A DNA stretch of 48,110 nucleotides from Rhodocyclaceae bacterium (lineage in GTDB: Bacteria > Pseudomonadota > Gammaproteobacteria > Burkholderiales > Rhodocyclaceae), in contig RXJP01000033.1 in assembly GCA_003963315.1 (NCBI GenBank), positions 679 to 48,788 of the forward strand, read 5' to 3'. Shown piece after piece: positions 16,973-23,417 of the stretch. Made by a program: the position numbers and the translations under genes. The notes beneath the pieces were generated by a model, which did no database searches, had not been told where the DNA came from, and worked only from the letters and a program-made list of their open reading frames with translations. Each line of letters starts with the position of its first letter. Position 1 is the stretch's first letter.

Positions 16973-17446
16973 TCAGTGGGGACTGGCAGCGCGGGGATCG
17001 TGGCAGCGGGCACTCTGGCCCTCGCCATGGTCGTGATCGTGCTCATGGGCGTGATGGGCACAGGCTTCCAGGTTGCGCGTGGGCAAGGGTTGGTTGCCGA
17101 GGCCGATCCAGGCATCCACTGCCTGGGTATCGAAACCCACCATGCGCTGCCCATTGCTTTCCATCAGCGGGCGGCGGATCAGCAGTGGGTTTTCCTGCAA
17201 GAGGCCGAGGGCCGTGGCTTCGTCCAATTCTTCCGGCACGATGCTGCCGTCCTTGATGGACTGGGCGGCGCGGTTGAACCATTGCGCCACGGGCAGGCCG
17301 GCGAGGAAGGTCAGCAAGCGATCCCGCGACCAGCAAACGTCCCGCAGGTCGCGGGCATGGACTTCATGTCCGGCGGTTTCCAGCAGGGCTTTCTGTTTTC
17401 GGTTACCTGAACAGCCGGACTTTTCGTAGAACTGGATGACAGCCAT
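16973..17446 (-). CDS. nifO: Nitrogenase-associated ArsC/Spx-family protein (NifO-like) with His-rich tail
   Basis: A 157-residue thioredoxin-fold protein of the ArsC/Spx family: FYEKSGCSGNRKQKALLETAGHEV at the N-terminus and RDLRDVCWSRDRLLTFL after it, then IRRPLMESNGQRMVGFD. The CxxC is reduced to a single Cys followed by SGNRKQ. NifO-type proteins occur in nif clusters and have been linked to molybdenum allocation between nitrogenase and nitrate reductase. The C-terminal 35 residues are unusual: HHAHEHDHDHGEGQ, followed by RCHDP, a likely metal-binding extension. The gene starts nine bases after fdxN ends and is 32 bases from fprA, clearly in the operon. Confidence 0.85.
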   Translation of the reverse strand: MAVIQFYEKSGCSGNRKQKALLETAGHEVHARDLRDVCWSRDRLLTFLAGLPVAQWFNRAAQSIKDGSIVPEELDEATALGLLQENPLLIRRPLMESNGQRMVGFDTQAVDAWIGLGNQPLPTRNLEACAHHAHEHDHDHGEGQSARCHDPRAASPH

Positions 17447-17455
17447 GGCGCTTCC

Positions 17456-17749
17456 TTACAGGGGTGATCCGCCACGGGCTTGGATTTCAGCCTGGGCCGC
17501 CGCCCAGCGCTCGGGGGGAATGCCGGTGAGGGAACCGGGCGGGTTGAGTGCCACACCCAGTTCGTCGAGGATCGCCCCTTCAATGGGGCAGATGCTGGCG
17601 CACTGGGCGTCGGCGAAATCGCCCACGCATTCCGTGCACTTGTCCTCGTTGATGAGGAAATGGGGCTTGGCTTCGTAAATGGCGTCGTTGGGGCATACCG
17701 GCTGGCAGGCATAGCAGTTGACGCAGCTTTCGATGATTTCCAGGGCCAT
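17456..17749 (-). CDS. fdxN: 2[4Fe-4S] ferredoxin downstream of nifB (FdxN type)
   Basis: A 97-residue ferredoxin starting MALEIIESC. The first cluster motif is CVNCYACQPVCP. The second is the expanded CTECVGDFADAQCASICP (C-x2-C-x8-C-x3-C) typical of nif-linked FdxN proteins. In other diazotrophs FdxN feeds electrons to NifB or nitrogenase. Start 17749 is preferred over 17767 because of the conserved N-terminus. It follows nifB after a 105-base gap filled by an intergenic repeat. Confidence 0.93.
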   Translation of the reverse strand: MALEIIESCVNCYACQPVCPNDAIYEAKPHFLINEDKCTECVGDFADAQCASICPIEGAILDELGVALNPPGSLTGIPPERWAAAQAEIQARGGSPL

Positions 17750-17774
17750 GATGAGTCTCCGTTCCATTCATGGA

Positions 17775-17843
17775 CGTCATTCCCGCGTAGGCGGGAATCC
17801 AGTGGCGTTAAAGTCCCTGGATCCCCGCTTTGCGGGGATGACG
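17775..17843. repeat. Two-hairpin intergenic repeat (CGTCATTCCCGC type)
   Basis: CGTCATTCCCGC-gtag-GCGGGAATCCAG and CTGGATCCCCGC-ttt-GCGGGGATGACG form two hairpins that are also inverted copies of each other. This CGTCATTCCCGC...GGATGACG element is widespread in proteobacterial genomes. It lies inside the nifB operon between nifB and fdxN. Confidence 0.85.
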
Positions 17844-17854
17844 GCATAGTGTCG

Positions 17855-19333
17855 TTACGCGCGCTTCTTCGCTTCCACCGGCGCATCCAACTTACCGGCG
17901 GCCAGCATCTCGTTCCATACCGCCATCACCGCTTCCTCGATGGGCTCCATGGCATGTTCGCCATTGGGCTGGATGCCGGCGGCTTCCAGATTTCCCCAGG
18001 GCTCGTAGCCGATCTTGGAACAGAGCACCACTTCGCAGCCTTCCAGCGACTTGATGGTTTTGTCGAGGATGGAGTCGCCATCGCCGCAGGTTTCATCGCC
18101 GGCGCAGTAGGAGTCGGTCTTGCGATGGCCGACGAAACGGGCGCCTTGGTAGGTGGCTTCGTATACCATGAACTCCTTGGCGTGGCCGAAGTGCACATTG
18201 ATCACCGCCCCCTTGGCCGCGACGGCCATCAGCACCGGGCGGCCGCGTGGCGAATCTTCCAGGGGCACGACCTTGGCTTTTTCCGCCCGCTTGGCATCCA
18301 ACTCGGCCTGGATGCCGGCACGGACTTCGGCGCGGAATTCCATGGCCTTGTCGTAGTCGATGTCCATCTGCTCGATCTTGTCCAGGGTGAACTCGGCCCC
18401 GCGGTCTTCGCCCAGCAGACCCACGGCATCGGCGCGGCACTGGCGGCAGTGCCGCATCATGTTCATGTCACCCTCGCAGGCGTCCTGGAGCTCCTTGAGT
18501 TCGGCGGGGGAAGGGCTGCGCTGGCCCATCACGCCGTAGAAGGTGCCGTGTTCGGCCTCGGCGATGAGGGGCATGACGTTGTGCAGGAATGCGCCCTTGG
18601 CCTTGACCACCTTGGAGACTTCCTTCAGGTGCTGGTCGTTGACGCCGGGGATCAGCACCGAATTCACCTTCACCAGGATGCCTTTCTCCTTGAGCATCTC
18701 CAGGCCCTTCTGCTGCTGCTCGATGAGGATGGCGGCGCCTTCGCGGCCGTAGATGCGCTTGTTCTCCCAGTAGATCCAGGGATAGATCTGGGCGCCCACG
18801 TCCGGGTCGATGCAGTTGATAGTGATGGTGACGTGGTCGATGTTGTGCTTCGACAGCTCTTCCACCGCGGCGGGCAGGGCGAGGCCGTTGGTGGAGACGC
18901 AGAGTTTGATGTCCGGAGCTTTTTCGGAAAGCTGGCGGAAGGTCTCGAACGTCCGTTCCGGATTGGCCAAGGGGTCCCCCGGTCCGGCAATGCCCAGCAC
19001 CGTCATCTGCGGGATAGTGGCGGCCACCGCCATGGTCTTTTTCACCGCCTGGTCGGGAGTCATGACTTCCGACACCACGCCGGGACGGGATTCGTTGGCG
19101 CAATCGTACTTGCGGTTGCAGTAATGGCACTGGATGTTGCAGGCCGGCGCTACCGCCACATGCATGCGGGCAAAGTAGTGGTGGGCTTCCTCGGAATAAC
19201 AGGGGTGGTCTTCCACCTTCTTGCGGATGTCGTCCGACAAGTGGCCGAGCTGGTCATCGGTGGAGCCGCAGCTCCCGGCGCTGCAACCGCCGCTTTTTGG
19301 CGCGGCTTCTTCCTGATAAATCGGCAGATCCAT
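17855..19333 (-). CDS. nifB: FeMo-cofactor biosynthesis radical SAM protein NifB
   Basis: NifB fuses two [4Fe-4S] clusters with insertion of carbide and sulfide to form NifB-co, the FeMo-co core. The 492-residue protein has an N-terminal region with DHPCYSEEAHHYFARMHVAVAPACN, the radical SAM motif CNIQCHYC, DCANESRPGVVSE, VLGIAGPGDPLANPERTFET, and the later cluster ligands MMRHCRQCRADAVG. A C-terminal NifX/NafY-like domain follows (VINVHFGHAKEFMVYE, about residues 355-480). Start 19333 has AAGGGAGAAAG upstream. It is the first gene of the nifB-fdxN-nifO-fprA-fdx-FeSII-draG-nif11 run and is controlled by a sigma-54 promoter and NifA box. Confidence 0.98.
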   Translation of the reverse strand: MDLPIYQEEAAPKSGGCSAGSCGSTDDQLGHLSDDIRKKVEDHPCYSEEAHHYFARMHVAVAPACNIQCHYCNRKYDCANESRPGVVSEVMTPDQAVKKTMAVAATIPQMTVLGIAGPGDPLANPERTFETFRQLSEKAPDIKLCVSTNGLALPAAVEELSKHNIDHVTITINCIDPDVGAQIYPWIYWENKRIYGREGAAILIEQQQKGLEMLKEKGILVKVNSVLIPGVNDQHLKEVSKVVKAKGAFLHNVMPLIAEAEHGTFYGVMGQRSPSPAELKELQDACEGDMNMMRHCRQCRADAVGLLGEDRGAEFTLDKIEQMDIDYDKAMEFRAEVRAGIQAELDAKRAEKAKVVPLEDSPRGRPVLMAVAAKGAVINVHFGHAKEFMVYEATYQGARFVGHRKTDSYCAGDETCGDGDSILDKTIKSLEGCEVVLCSKIGYEPWGNLEAAGIQPNGEHAMEPIEEAVMAVWNEMLAAGKLDAPVEAKKRA

Positions 19334-19372
19334 GACTTTCTCCCTTGGGGTTGGGGTGACATGGAGCCTTTG

Positions 19373-19388
19373 AGCAACAGCCGTGCCG
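19373..19388 (-). promoter_or_regulatory. Sigma-54 -24/-12 promoter of nifB
   Basis: The minus strand reads CGGCACGGCTGTTGCT: GG and GC ten bases apart, a consensus GGCACG -24 block and TTGCT -12 block. The transcript start would fall about 30 bases before the nifB ATG. Confidence 0.88.
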
Positions 19389-19445
19389 GGGCTGGGTTTG
19401 GCTTATAAGTTAATGAAGTTAAATGAATTTAACGTATCTTTTGCT

Positions 19446-19461
19446 TGTGGCAATCGCGACA
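19446..19461. promoter_or_regulatory. NifA upstream activator sequence (nifB)
   Basis: Perfect TGT-GGCAATCGCG-ACA, 57 bp upstream of the nifB -24 element. The AT-rich spacer contains a palindrome GTTAAAT-GA-ATTTAAC at 19418-19433. Confidence 0.78.
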
Positions 19462-19523
19462 TTGGTGGCGAAGAGGACAAGGGTTTCAGCGCAGCGATTC
19501 CCGATAGGCGGGCCGGAAATGAA

Positions 19524-19544
19524 ACGAGCCCCAAAGGGGCTCGT
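19524..19544 (-). terminator. Intrinsic terminator of the ferredoxin-nifZ unit
   Basis: Perfect 9-bp stem ACGAGCCCC and GGGGCTCGT around AAA. On the minus strand it is followed by the T-rich TTCATTTCC. It lies 30 bases after the stop of the 47-residue gene and upstream of the nifB NifA box, cleanly separating the two units. Confidence 0.85.
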
Positions 19545-19573
19545 GACGATAGGTGGGGACTGCAACGGCGGGG

Positions 19574-19717
19574 TCAGCGGGCGGCGATGGGCTCCAGTTT
19601 GACGCCCTGTTCATAGGCTTGGCCGACGGAGCCCCAATGGGACTCGATGTAGCGCGTGGCGTAGCTCAGATTGCCGATGAAGCGGCTTATGCCTTTGAAC
19701 GAAACCTTGAATTGCAT
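19574..19717 (-). CDS. Small 47-residue protein downstream of nifZ, unknown function
   Basis: Not a family I recognise. The protein begins MQFKVSFKGISRFIGNL and continues with SYATRYIESHWGSVGQAY and a C-terminal LEPIAAR. It is basic and aromatic-rich, without Cys or an evident membrane segment; an amphipathic N-terminal region is possible. Support for a real gene: a strong GGAGG six bases before the ATG, a perfect terminator 30 bases after the stop, and location in the same direction behind ferredoxin-nifZ (155-base AT-rich gap with no sigma-54 promoter seen). It is therefore likely the last gene of a NifA-controlled transcript. Short length makes this a prediction. Confidence 0.68.
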   Translation of the reverse strand: MQFKVSFKGISRFIGNLSYATRYIESHWGSVGQAYEQGVKLEPIAAR

Positions 19718-19872
19718 GACAGCCTCCGTTTGTTATCAACCACACTTGCATCAACGGCATGTCGGGGTAAAACTTTAATTTTAAAAACCATTACTATTCA
19801 ATTGGTTATTTAATCTTCCTGAAACATTACTTTACGGTACGGCAGTGTGATGCTGGCGTTGGTTCAGGCTGC

Positions 19873-20202
19873 TCAGCCCGCCACGATGCGTCCGCTGCCG
19901 GCTTGGCCTCCCGCCAGCTTCCAGGCCGCCTGCAATTGTTTGGCTTGGGCTTCGTCCTGGGTCAGTTCGTCGGTGAGGCAGCCCACGGGGGGGCCAAGGA
20001 TGCCGTCTTCCCCCTCGAAGCGGACCAGATAGATTTCCTGGCCCGGGTCGGCTTCGGCATAGCCGAACATCACCACCACGCCTACCGCGCCGGGGGGCGC
20101 CAGCAGGGCATCTTCCGGCAGTTCGGGGATGAAGCCGTCGTTGTACATGGGCTCCAGGGGGAACACCATGTCGCCGATGTCGTACTGTTGTCCTGGGCTC
20201 AT
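19873..20202 (-). CDS. nifZ: Nitrogen fixation protein NifZ
   Basis: A 109-residue NifZ-family protein: QYDIGDMVFPLEPMYNDGFIPELPEDALLAPPGAVGVV, VMFGYAEADPGQEIYLVRFE and GILGPPVGCLTDEL. NifZ assists maturation of the second P-cluster of the MoFe protein. The start MSPGQQYD at 20202 lies four bases after the stop of the ferredoxin gene, so the pair is coupled. A longer frame reaching 20445 is the wrong frame of the ferredoxin gene. The C-terminal tail after the conserved domain is short and Gly/Ala-rich. Confidence 0.92.
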   Translation of the reverse strand: MSPGQQYDIGDMVFPLEPMYNDGFIPELPEDALLAPPGAVGVVVMFGYAEADPGQEIYLVRFEGEDGILGPPVGCLTDELTQDEAQAKQLQAAWKLAGGQAGSGRIVAG

Positions 20203-20206
20203 GGCA

Positions 20207-20530
20207 TCACCACAACTGGGGAGAAACCTTGAGCCGTTCCACCGGCTGGTCGGCAAGCAGATGCTGGTCGATGATGGCGGCCACATCCTCCACCTTGACG
20301 CCGCCGTACATGACGCTTTCCGGATAGACCAGCACGCTGGGGCCAAGGGAGCAGGGGCCCAGGCAGCCGGTGCTGGTGAGCAGGTAGTCCTGGAACAGGT
20401 TGCGTTTCTGGAATTCGGCCATGAAGGCGTTGAACACATCCACACAACCCTTCTCCTGGCAGGAGCCGCGGGGGTGGCCGGCGGGACGGGCTTGGGTGCA
20501 GACGAGCAGGTGTTTTTTCGGTCTGGGCAT
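20207..20530 (-). CDS. Thioredoxin-like [2Fe-2S] ferredoxin, nif-associated
   Basis: A 107-residue thioredoxin-fold [2Fe-2S] protein (Shethna FeSI / NuoE-like type): KHLLVCTQARPAGHPRGSC, then TSTGCLGPCSLGPSVLVYPE. Four Cys ligands are in C-x12-C and C-x3-C arrangement. Such ferredoxins are common in proteobacterial nif clusters and likely donate electrons in cofactor assembly or to nitrogenase. The start at 20530 (MPRPKK) is chosen over 20539 because AAAGG sits nine bases before it but directly abuts the other ATG. First gene of the unit with nifZ and the 47-residue gene; a -24/-12 promoter and NifA box precede it. Confidence 0.9.
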   Translation of the reverse strand: MPRPKKHLLVCTQARPAGHPRGSCQEKGCVDVFNAFMAEFQKRNLFQDYLLTSTGCLGPCSLGPSVLVYPESVMYGGVKVEDVAAIIDQHLLADQPVERLKVSPQLW

Positions 20531-20565
20531 GGCGGTCATCCTTTGCTGGGGTTCGGTTGCGACTC

Positions 20566-20581
20566 AGCAAAGTCGATGCCA
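20566..20581 (-). promoter_or_regulatory. Sigma-54 -24/-12 promoter of the ferredoxin-nifZ unit
   Basis: The minus strand reads TGGCATCGACTTTGCT, with GG and GC ten bases apart. The -12 element is 37 bases before the ferredoxin ATG. Confidence 0.88.
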
Positions 20582-20643
20582 TGGAGGCAAAGGCCGTGGT
20601 TAAGGGGAGTGGCGGGGAAAGGGAGGTGACTGCCGGGCGGATT

Positions 20644-20659
20644 TGTTGCAAGTACGACA
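20644..20659. promoter_or_regulatory. NifA upstream activator sequence (ferredoxin-nifZ)
   Basis: Perfect TGT-TGCAAGTACG-ACA with extended symmetry (TTGT...ACAA), 62 bp upstream of the -24 element. Confidence 0.8.
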
Positions 20660-20708
20660 AATCGGGCGATGGGTCGCCAAGCCCGGCTTGGCCCGTTTGC
20701 GATAAACG

Positions 20709-21650
20709 CTAGGTCCCGTTGACGATGCAGTTCCGCCCTTTCTCCTTGGCTTGATAGAGCCGGCGGTCCACTTCCTCAATAAAGCGGATTGGTTCATCCT
20801 GGTGGGTGGGGACAAGCGTACCCACCCCCAGGCTGATGGTGAGCAGTTGACCCGCTTCGGATTTCGCGTGGGGGATCTGCTCCTTGAAAATCAGTTTGCG
20901 GCAGCGCTCCGCGACCACGAGGGCGGCCTCCTCATCGGTTTCCGGCAGTACCAGTACGAACTCCTCGCCGCCGTAGCGGGCGAAAAAGTCCCGTGCCCGG
21001 GTGGCTGCCAAGCTGAGCGCCTGGCTCACCCGCTTCAGGCATTCATCGCCCTGGATATGGCCGTAGTGGTCGTTGTACTGTTTGAAGAAATCGATGTCGA
21101 GCATGATCAACGACAAGGGCTGGTTGTTGCGCCGGGCATTGGCCCACTCCAGCTCAAGGATGGAATCGAACATGCGGCGATTGGAAACGCCGGTGAGACC
21201 GTCCTTGAAGGACAGGTCTTCCAGTTCCTTCTGGAGGCGGAGCAATTTATCCTCGGTTTTTTTCCGTTCGCTGATGTCGAACATGAAACCGATCAGCGAA
21301 TCCACCTCGCCGTTTTCATCCCGGACCACATGCACGACATCGCGGATCCAGACATATTCGCCGTCCTTGGTCAGCGCCCGATAGTCCGCCTCATGGTCGG
21401 TGCCGGCCTTGGATTGGGAGACACAGAAGTTAACCACCCAGTCCCGGTCCTCCGGATGCATGCGCTCGGCCCAGTCCTGGGCGCTGATCCAGCTGGCAGG
21501 CGTCCAACCCAGCAGGCTCTCGATCTGGGGGCCGATGTAGGCGAAGGTCATCGTCTTCCAGTCGATCTTCCAGGGGATGGCCTTGGTCGATTCCAGCAAG
21601 GTCTTGTAAACGGCGCTGTCGGGTTCCATCCTGTCTTCAATGTCCGTCAT
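20709..21650 (-). CDS. PAS-GGDEF diguanylate cyclase
   Basis: Predicted soluble 313-residue enzyme making c-di-GMP from two GTP. A PAS/PAC domain spans about residues 12-130 (WKIDWKTMTFAYIGPQIESLLGW, GEYVWIRDVVHVVRDENG, GFMFDISERKK). A GGDEF domain follows (DGLTGVSNRRMFD, IMLDIDFFKQYNDHYGH, ARYGGEEFVLVLPE). The active motif is GGEEF, and RARD five residues before it is an intact product-inhibition I-site. Start 21650 (MTDIED) has AGGG upstream; longer frames begin at 21674 or 21737 without clear ribosome-binding sites. A GCCAAG-CCCGG-CTTGGC hairpin (20676-20692) follows the stop. Not obviously linked to nif genes. Confidence 0.92.
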   Translation of the reverse strand: MTDIEDRMEPDSAVYKTLLESTKAIPWKIDWKTMTFAYIGPQIESLLGWTPASWISAQDWAERMHPEDRDWVVNFCVSQSKAGTDHEADYRALTKDGEYVWIRDVVHVVRDENGEVDSLIGFMFDISERKKTEDKLLRLQKELEDLSFKDGLTGVSNRRMFDSILELEWANARRNNQPLSLIMLDIDFFKQYNDHYGHIQGDECLKRVSQALSLAATRARDFFARYGGEEFVLVLPETDEEAALVVAERCRKLIFKEQIPHAKSEAGQLLTISLGVGTLVPTHQDEPIRFIEEVDRRLYQAKEKGRNCIVNGT

Positions 21651-21764
21651 CGTTTTTGACCCTGAAATATTCATGGGAATCGAAGGGCAAGCTTTCTTGC
21701 TGAGCCGGTTGCCCATCGACCGTCGCCGCCGCAGCAATTCGGATGCAATATTACCAAGGGCATA

Positions 21765-23105
21765 TTAAGGACGGTTCTTTGCGGCCGGAATATTTGGAAA
21801 AATGTCCTGGGAGTCGAGGGCCGAGGCTCTCGCGAGCAAGTCCTTCAGTTGGGCAGGTTCGTCGTAAACAATGCGTATCCCCGCCCGCAGGTCCCGCCGC
21901 ATCAGCCGGATCATCTGTTTCAGCACTGCGTCCGGGAAGGACTCCGCCGCTTGCCCCGTGACTTCGGCCAGTCGCCCGGCGATGATCGCGGTATCGCTCA
22001 CCACCGGGCAGATGCGATAGCGGTATTTCCCGCCGATGGCTTCCGGCGCCAGGTCCATGAAGCGCCCCGGCACCTGGCGGAAGAAACTGAGGGGCAGGCG
22101 ATAGGCGTTGTGGCCCAGGATGGGCAGGTCGTCGGGGACTTGTTCATCCTCATCCAGCACCTGTAGGCCCGTCGCCAGGGGAAGCAGGCGATCCAGGCGA
22201 TATTGCTGCATGTGGGGGTTGCCGACGCGAACCAGGTTCGAGATCAATTCCCCCAGGGAGGCGTGGCCGATGATCGCCGCCCGTTTCGGCAGGCCGCCCC
22301 AGGCGCCGTCGGCGCCGCTCATCAATGCTTCCAGCACCGAGGCGTTTTCGAAGCCGCCGCCGGCGTGCATGTGCACCACGATCTTGAGGGGCGGTGGCAG
22401 CAGGGCGCGTGCCGCCGCCACATAAGCGCCCACTTGGAAAGGCAGGTAGGTGCCCCGGTCATCCTCGATGCTGACGCCTTCTATGGGCTGGCGGGCCAGC
22501 AGCTCCAGGACGGCAAAGGTGCGCTCCGGATTTTCTGCAAAGGCGTCGCAACCGTCCACGATGTTGATGAGGATACGGGGCTTGCCGCCATGGTCGCCGC
22601 GGATATTGTCGATCAGCCAGGCAATGCTCGCCGGCAGGCTGCGCATCAGCGTTTTGAAATCGTAGAGTCCCTGCATGCCGAAATCGCCCAAATAAATCTC
22701 ATGCAAGGTATTGGGGACGCAGTAGGACTTCAGCTTGAGTTGGGAGGGGGAGGGCGTGAACTCGCCGTCAGGGCCGACAATGCCCAGGTCGGTGAAGGCG
22801 AAGCAGCCGTTCATGTCGATCTGGTGGTCGCGCAGATAAATCATGAAGTCGTCGTCCACTTCCAGCTCTTCCGGCATGGAATAGTCCAGGGTGCCCAGCA
22901 GGATGCTGTTGAAGCCGAAGGATCTTACTTGGGGCAGGATGCGCAATTTGTCAGCCAGCGTTTGTCCCATGCGTGATCCCACCGGATTTTCCCTGAGGGA
23001 GAGGTCGATCAGGTAGGGTTTGATGTTGCGCAACTGCTCAATTTTTTTGTTGGCGTTGGCAAGAATCGCGTGGGCAGTTTGCGTGGCGGTTTGCGATGTC
23101 GACAT
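21765..23105 (-). CDS. DRE-TIM-like metal-dependent barrel protein, unassigned
   Basis: A 446-residue soluble protein. PYLIDLSLRENPVGSRMGQTL resembles the D-x-[TS]-L-R-[DE] first strand of DRE-TIM metallolyases (HMG-CoA lyase, isopropylmalate and homocitrate synthases). KIVVHMHAGGGFENASVLEALMSGADGAWGG resembles their H-x-H metal site with the following gly-rich helix. GVSIEDDRGTY, IINIVDGCDAF-like strand segments and AAIIGHASLGELISNL fit a TIM barrel. I do not recognise a specific enzyme: it lacks the C-terminal LeuA dimer region and is longer than NifV. Nearness to nif genes raises a homocitrate-like synthesis idea, but no NifA box or -24/-12 promoter was found. Divergent from hrpA. Confidence 0.7.
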   Translation of the reverse strand: MSTSQTATQTAHAILANANKKIEQLRNIKPYLIDLSLRENPVGSRMGQTLADKLRILPQVRSFGFNSILLGTLDYSMPEELEVDDDFMIYLRDHQIDMNGCFAFTDLGIVGPDGEFTPSPSQLKLKSYCVPNTLHEIYLGDFGMQGLYDFKTLMRSLPASIAWLIDNIRGDHGGKPRILINIVDGCDAFAENPERTFAVLELLARQPIEGVSIEDDRGTYLPFQVGAYVAAARALLPPPLKIVVHMHAGGGFENASVLEALMSGADGAWGGLPKRAAIIGHASLGELISNLVRVGNPHMQQYRLDRLLPLATGLQVLDEDEQVPDDLPILGHNAYRLPLSFFRQVPGRFMDLAPEAIGGKYRYRICPVVSDTAIIAGRLAEVTGQAAESFPDAVLKQMIRLMRRDLRAGIRIVYDEPAQLKDLLARASALDSQDIFPNIPAAKNRP

Positions 23106-23417
23106 GATGTCCCTTTGCTGGAAACGATGATGGAGAAGGCTGCCGGCTGTGGCGGAGACAATCTATACAAATCCCCGCCAAAATGCCAAAGGAATTTCCT
23201 GGGGCGACCGGGCAGCCGGCTATGGAGGGTTGGGGCGCCCGGCCCTTACCGTGAATGCACCGGGCGGGGCCGGGGAAGGGTAAACTTCGCCCTTCCTTTG
23301 CAGGGCCATCCTTACGGGGCGGCCGTCGCGGGGCCGTTCCAACGTTTCCACCACCATGACCAATACCCATGTTCTCAACCGCGGCGGCAGGGGCTATGTC
23401 AGCCTGCTAGACAAGTC
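23106..23417 (+). other. Intergenic region upstream of hrpA
   Basis: This 312-base gap holds a GGAAGGG...CCCTTCC inverted repeat near 23275-23300 and a 21-codon open frame from ATG 23356 (MTNTHVLNRGGRG...) whose TGA overlaps the hrpA GTG. No other gene seen. Confidence 0.4.

Noticed and set aside
17480..19408. 642-codon plus-strand frame opposite nifB and fdxN
   Set aside because: Shadow frame; nifB radical SAM motifs and fdxN clusters are on the minus strand.
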